Assembly (NCBI GenBank): GCA_964550165.1
Contig: CAZJYC010000054.1
Span: forward strand, 1 to 17,528
Direction of reading: 5' to 3'
Length of the DNA stretch: 17,528 bases
Source: CAZJYC01 sp964550165
GTDB taxonomy: Bacteria; Acidobacteriota; Aminicenantia; Aminicenantales; Aminicenantaceae
A model generated the notes under the pieces. That model ran no database searches, was not told the origin of the DNA, and worked only from the letters and a program-made list of their open reading frames with translations. This document shows, one piece after another, positions 14,803-17,528 of this stretch; positions within the stretch are counted from its first letter, which is position 1, and each line of letters begins with the position of its first letter. The position numbers and the translations under genes were made by a program.

Positions 14803-15654
14803 TTAATATTTGTAAAATCCTTTGCCTGATTTTTTCCCCAGTTTTCCTTCGGCGACCATCTTCTTGATGATGTCCGGCGGCCTGTAGCGCTCGTCCTTCA
14901 GTTTGGCATAAAGCGTTTCCATCTTTGCCAGATGGATATCCAGACCGATCATGTCAATCAGGGCCAGAGGCCCCATCGGGAGCCCGGCACCGAGCTTCAT
15001 CGCTTCATCGATATCCTGCGCGGAAGCGATACCGTCAGAATAGGCTGCAGCGGCCTCGTTGAGCAGCCCTGCCAGGACGCGGCTGACAATTCCCGCAGGA
15101 GCTTCTTTGGCAGTGGCAATCGGAACTTTGCCCAGTTTCTCGGCAAACATCTTTGTCGCGGCTATGGTCTCTTCAGAAGTTTTTTCTCCCCGGATAATCT
15201 CAACCAGTTTCATGACCACAGCCGGATTGAAAAAATGCATTCCGATGACTTTATCAGGACGGGAAGTGGCAGAAGCGATTTCGGTGATAGAAAGGGCTGT
15301 GGTGTTTGTGGCCAGGATTGTATTGGGCGAGCAGATGGAATCCAACTTTTTGAAGAGCTCTTTTTTTGCCTTCAGATTTTCGTAGATGGCCTCGACGACA
15401 AAATCGCTTTCCCGGGCAAGCTCCAAATCCGTCGACCATTTGATTCGCGAAAGAACTGAATCCATATCTTCCTGAGTAATTTTGCCGGCCTCGACCCTTT
15501 TTTTTAGGCCTGCCTTGACCTTCTCTCCGGCCTTTTTTATCAGCTCATCCGATATGTCGACCACGGTCACGTCATAACCCTGCTGGGCACAGAGCTGGCC
15601 TATTCCCGCACCCATGATCCCTGCACCTGCCACAAAAGGCTTTTTAACTTCCAT
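14803..15654 (-). CDS. 3-hydroxyacyl-CoA (3-hydroxybutyryl-CoA) dehydrogenase
   Basis: A 283-residue NAD-dependent dehydrogenase, the usual length for Hbd/PaaH single-domain enzymes. The NAD loop is VAGAGIMGAGIGQ (8-20), with the acidic end of beta-2 at VVDISDE. Catalytic H140 lies in GMHFFNPAVVMKLVEII with E152, and NTTALSITEIA (117-127) lines the site. The C-terminal helical domain includes GLPMGPLALIDMIGLD and ends in GKLGKKSGKGFYKY. One departure: where relatives have GFVVNR or GFIVNR, this protein reads AGIVSR, so the conserved active-site Asn is Ser191 (codon AGC). GGAGG 7 nt before the ATG fixes the start. It oxidises the product of the enoyl-CoA hydratase to 3-ketoacyl-CoA for the thiolase at 15981. 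Confidence 0.95.
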   Translation of the reverse strand: MEVKKPFVAGAGIMGAGIGQLCAQQGYDVTVVDISDELIKKAGEKVKAGLKKRVEAGKITQEDMDSVLSRIKWSTDLELARESDFVVEAIYENLKAKKELFKKLDSICSPNTILATNTTALSITEIASATSRPDKVIGMHFFNPAVVMKLVEIIRGEKTSEETIAATKMFAEKLGKVPIATAKEAPAGIVSRVLAGLLNEAAAAYSDGIASAQDIDEAMKLGAGLPMGPLALIDMIGLDIHLAKMETLYAKLKDERYRPPDIIKKMVAEGKLGKKSGKGFYKY

Positions 15655-15980
15655 GACTATTCCTCCATTTCTTTAAAAAAAGAATTAATATGAACGCCTC
15701 GAAAAAAATGTCATTGCTATGAGCGAAAAAGATTCCTCGCTTTATCCGGAACAGATAGGGGCGATTCAACGCATGTCATCGCTAGCTCCCGGAAGGAACG
15801 TTGCGATCTGACATATGTCATCGCGAGCTCCCGTAGGGAGCGTGGCGATCCCATAAAAAAATTATTACCTCACCGTTTTGGAGCTCACAATGATTGTATC
15901 GGATGACCATGCTTGCTTCGCTCGTTCGTAATGACAATTTCATGCTGTCAAAAGGCTTGAAAAAAAAATTTTCCGAGTTT
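15655..15980. other. Gene-free gap filled by repeats
   Basis: This 326-bp gap lies between the thiolase and the hydroxyacyl-CoA dehydrogenase. About half is REP-like repeat (15772-15853 and 15901-15937). The remainder includes an A-rich run at about 15676-15683 and shows no gene. I see no clear promoter for the downstream dehydrogenase. Confidence 0.5.
15772..15853. repeat. REP-like repeat, copy C, tandem 41-bp units
   Basis: Two direct, imperfect units follow each other. One is about 15773-15813 (ATGTCATCGCTAGCTCCCGG ... GCGATCTG), the other 15814-15853 (ATGTCATCGCGAGCTCCCGT ... GCGATCCC). Each folds on itself around AGCTCCCGNAGGNA. AGGGAGCGTGGC (15835-15846) is shared with copies A and B. 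An inverted half, TTGCTTCGCTCGTTCGTAAT, follows at about 15913-15932 and pairs back as in copy B. Confidence 0.8.
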
Positions 15981-17165
15981 CTAGGACATTCTCTCCACAA
16001 TCACAGCAACGCCTTGACCTCCGCCGATACACATACTCGCCAGTCCAAGAGCTTTATCGTATGTCTTGAGAGCATAAAGTAAAGTGGTCAATATTTTTGC
16101 GCCGGTCGCTCCCACAGGATGACCGAGAGCAACCGCCCCGCCATGAACATTGACTTTGGAACGGTCCCATTTCAGATCCTTCTCCACAGCCAGAATCTGG
16201 GCTGCAAAAGCCTCGTTGAGCTCGATGAGGTCGATCTCATTCAGCTTAAGCTTTGCCCGCTCGAGCGCCTTATTTACAACAGGCACAGGACCGATGCCCA
16301 TGACTGCCGGGTCAACGCCGGCGTGAGCGTAAGAAATAATTTTGGCCAAAGGCTTAACACCCAAATCTTTAGCTTTCTCATCTTTCATGACCAAAACAGC
16401 TGCGGCCGCATCGCAGAGGGCGCAGCTGTTTCCAGCAGTGACTGTGCCGTCTTTTTTGAAAACAGGAGGAAGCTTGGCCAGGGCTTCCGCGGTGACTCCT
16501 TCCCTGGGAATCTCCTCGGTATCAAAGGTCTGTGTCTTCCCTTTTCCAGCTGGCACCTCGACAGGCAATGTTTCCTCTTTAAACTTCCCTTCCTTTATTG
16601 CTTTGACTGACTTGCTCTGGCTTTCAGCGGCAAAAGCATCCTGTTCCTCGCGGCTGATTTTATATCTCTCGACAAGAGTTTCTGCTGTCACTCCCATCAA
16701 ATGGCCAGCCAGGGGACACATAAAACCATCCTTGTGCATGAGATCGATCAATTTGCTGTCGCCCATGCGGTTACCCCATCGGGCACCGTCAGCGATGTAG
16801 GGGATCTGGGATGTGTTCTCCGCTCCTCCGGCCAAAACAACTTCAGCGTCTCCGGCTTTGATCATCTGGGCCGCGAGAGAAACAGCGCGTAGAGAAGAGC
16901 CGCAGCGTTTGTTTACGGTAAAGGCAGGAACCTCGTGAGGCAGCCCCCCCTTGACCGTCGCCAGCCTGCCGATGTTCGGACCGAGTCCAGCCTGCCAGCC
17001 AGTACCAAAGACGACTTCCTCGACTTGATCAGGCTCAATTCCGGCTCTGCGGACAGCCTCCCTCAGGACAAGAGCTCCCAGCTCCACCGCAGAAACATCC
17101 TTAAATGAGCCGCCAAATTTGCCTCCAGCGGTTCTGACCGCGCTGGCGATGACAATATCACTCAT
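15981..17165 (-). CDS. Acetyl-CoA acetyltransferase / 3-ketoacyl-CoA thiolase
   Basis: A 394-residue thiolase with the full classical active site: nucleophile C88 in VNKRCGSSLRA, ELNEAFAAQ, H349 in ALGHPVGATGA, and the acid/base C379 in MCIGGGQG. Numbering and length agree closely with biosynthetic and degradative thiolases such as that of Zoogloea. It cleaves 3-ketoacyl-CoA to acetyl-CoA or condenses two acetyl-CoA. GGAGGT before the ATG and a consensus promoter at 17236-17265 support the start. It is the first gene of the beta-oxidation cluster, followed after a 326-bp repeat-rich gap by the hydroxyacyl-CoA dehydrogenase. It differs from the thiolase at 7869, which lacks the second cysteine and has a DUF35 partner. 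Confidence 0.96.
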   Translation of the reverse strand: MSDIVIASAVRTAGGKFGGSFKDVSAVELGALVLREAVRRAGIEPDQVEEVVFGTGWQAGLGPNIGRLATVKGGLPHEVPAFTVNKRCGSSLRAVSLAAQMIKAGDAEVVLAGGAENTSQIPYIADGARWGNRMGDSKLIDLMHKDGFMCPLAGHLMGVTAETLVERYKISREEQDAFAAESQSKSVKAIKEGKFKEETLPVEVPAGKGKTQTFDTEEIPREGVTAEALAKLPPVFKKDGTVTAGNSCALCDAAAAVLVMKDEKAKDLGVKPLAKIISYAHAGVDPAVMGIGPVPVVNKALERAKLKLNEIDLIELNEAFAAQILAVEKDLKWDRSKVNVHGGAVALGHPVGATGAKILTTLLYALKTYDKALGLASMCIGGGQGVAVIVERMS

Positions 17166-17235
17166 GGTTGACCTCCGGTTTTTAGTTATTTGGAATGAAC
17201 ATGGGTTTCGTTAAAGACTCGTCTAAAGATTCCTC

Positions 17236-17265
17236 ATTATAATGACCCGTTTTCAGGGCTGTCAA
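17236..17265 (-). promoter_or_regulatory. Consensus sigma-70-type promoter for the beta-oxidation cluster
   Basis: On the minus strand a perfect TTGACA (17265-17260), 18 nt and a perfect TATAAT (17241-17236). The spacer holds a small dyad, GCCC-TGAAAAC-GGGT, and the leader (about 64 nt) has a TAAAGA direct repeat near 17212-17230. Either could be an operator. Confidence 0.75.
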
Positions 17266-17278
17266 CAAAAACTCTTCT

Positions 17279-17490
17279 TCATGAAGGATCCTGATCAAAA
17301 GGATCAGGCTGGATGCTGAGAAAACCGTATGGAAGGCTGAGCGGGCATGGTGCAGAAAAAGGGGACTGTCCCTTTTTATTAGAGGGACAGTCCCCTTTTT
17401 CTGTGAGCGAAGCCTGGAATCGAGCCGCTTTTGGCTCGCTGGGGCAAAAGCGGCGTGTTTTCGAGGCACCCAGCCTGATCCGCTTCATGA
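17279..17490. repeat. Composite fold-back element (MITE-like)
   Basis: Outer arms begin with TCATGAAG (17279-17286) and end with CTTCATGA (17483-17490). Inside lie a perfect 12-bp inverted pair, GGATCAGGCTGG (17301-17312) and CCAGCCTGATCC (17470-17481), extended imperfectly by TGCTGAGAAAAC / TGCCTCGAAAAC. The centre carries an 18-bp perfect palindrome arm pair (17356-17373 and 17383-17400). Further hairpins are CGAGCC/GGCTCG (17421-17438) and GCCGCTTTT/AAAAGCGGC (17424-17454), which are mutually exclusive. No coding capacity is evident. The element lies upstream of the promoter at 17236-17265. The structure suggests a non-autonomous palindromic mobile element. Confidence 0.7.
17356..17400. 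repeat. Palindromic repeat, GGGGACTGTCCC family, inverted double copy
   Basis: Two copies of the repeat face each other. The left one, 17356-17373, runs from five A through GGGGACTGTCCCT, and the right one, 17383-17400, is its exact reverse complement. The loop is TTTTATTAG. The result is an 18-bp perfect stem, by far the strongest hairpin in the window. Confidence 0.9.
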
Positions 17491-17528
17491 TTTTCCATCA
17501 CAAAAAAAAGTATTCTCTTTTGCCCTCA

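Noticed and set aside
15772..15853. Tandem 41-bp repeats considered as a CRISPR array
   Set aside because: There are only two imperfect units with no spacers between them, each unit folds on itself, and related sequence occurs in other gaps. They belong to the REP-like family.
17182..17469. A 95-codon minus-strand frame upstream of the thiolase
   Set aside because: It runs through the palindromic element and across the consensus promoter. The translation is low-complexity repeat sequence.

Overview
The window comes from a mid-GC bacterial chromosome that reads as an anaerobe or facultative anaerobe specialised in acyl-CoA chemistry. Evidence for this is a radical-type BcrB/HgdB-like enzyme with its iron-sulfur ATPase activator, an ADP-forming acyl-CoA synthetase, and a full beta-oxidation set. 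No gene fixes the phylum. Gene content and the style of the intergenic repeats would fit Aminicenantota, Acidobacteriota or Desulfobacterota, but that is only inference.

Layout. 1-51 is the start of a minus-strand gene cut by the window edge, with an excellent promoter. 447-1373 (minus) is a four-helix membrane protein with a decayed HD-GYP domain. 1554-7128 (minus) is a tight operon: BcrB-like reductase/dehydratase core, HgdC-type activator, fused ADP-forming acyl-CoA synthetase, and a sodium:solute symporter. Just upstream, 7431-9035 (minus) is a DUF35 zinc-ribbon/OB-fold protein paired with an SCP-x-type thiolase. Divergent from these, 9613-11429 (plus) holds a crotonase resembling cyclohexadienoyl-CoA hydratase and a zinc alcohol dehydrogenase resembling 6-hydroxycyclohexenoyl-CoA dehydrogenase. 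11717-12301 (minus) is a GNAT acetyltransferase. 12551-17165 (minus) is a standard beta-oxidation cluster: thiolase, 3-hydroxyacyl-CoA dehydrogenase, acyl-CoA dehydrogenase and enoyl-CoA hydratase.

Working model (inference): the symporter imports a carboxylic acid and the synthetase makes its CoA thioester, or runs backwards to harvest ATP. The BcrB-like/activator pair performs a low-potential, ATP-driven reduction or dehydration. The Dch-like and Had-like enzymes hydrate and oxidise the product, and the thiolase/DUF35 pair plus the beta-oxidation cluster cut it to acetyl-CoA. The gene set recalls anaerobic benzoyl-CoA and benzylsuccinate pathways. However, only one core subunit and one activator are present, and there is no ring hydrolase (Oah), ferredoxin or ETF, so the substrate is open.

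Three families of short palindromic repeats fill many of the gaps between genes. One is an A-rich/T-rich GGGGACTGTCCC palindrome, one a REP-like repeat built on GAGCGACCGAAGGGAGCGTGG, and one a GGATCAGGCTGG repeat. The gap before each downstream gene of the beta-oxidation cluster carries one of the first two, and 17279-17490 is a composite fold-back element.
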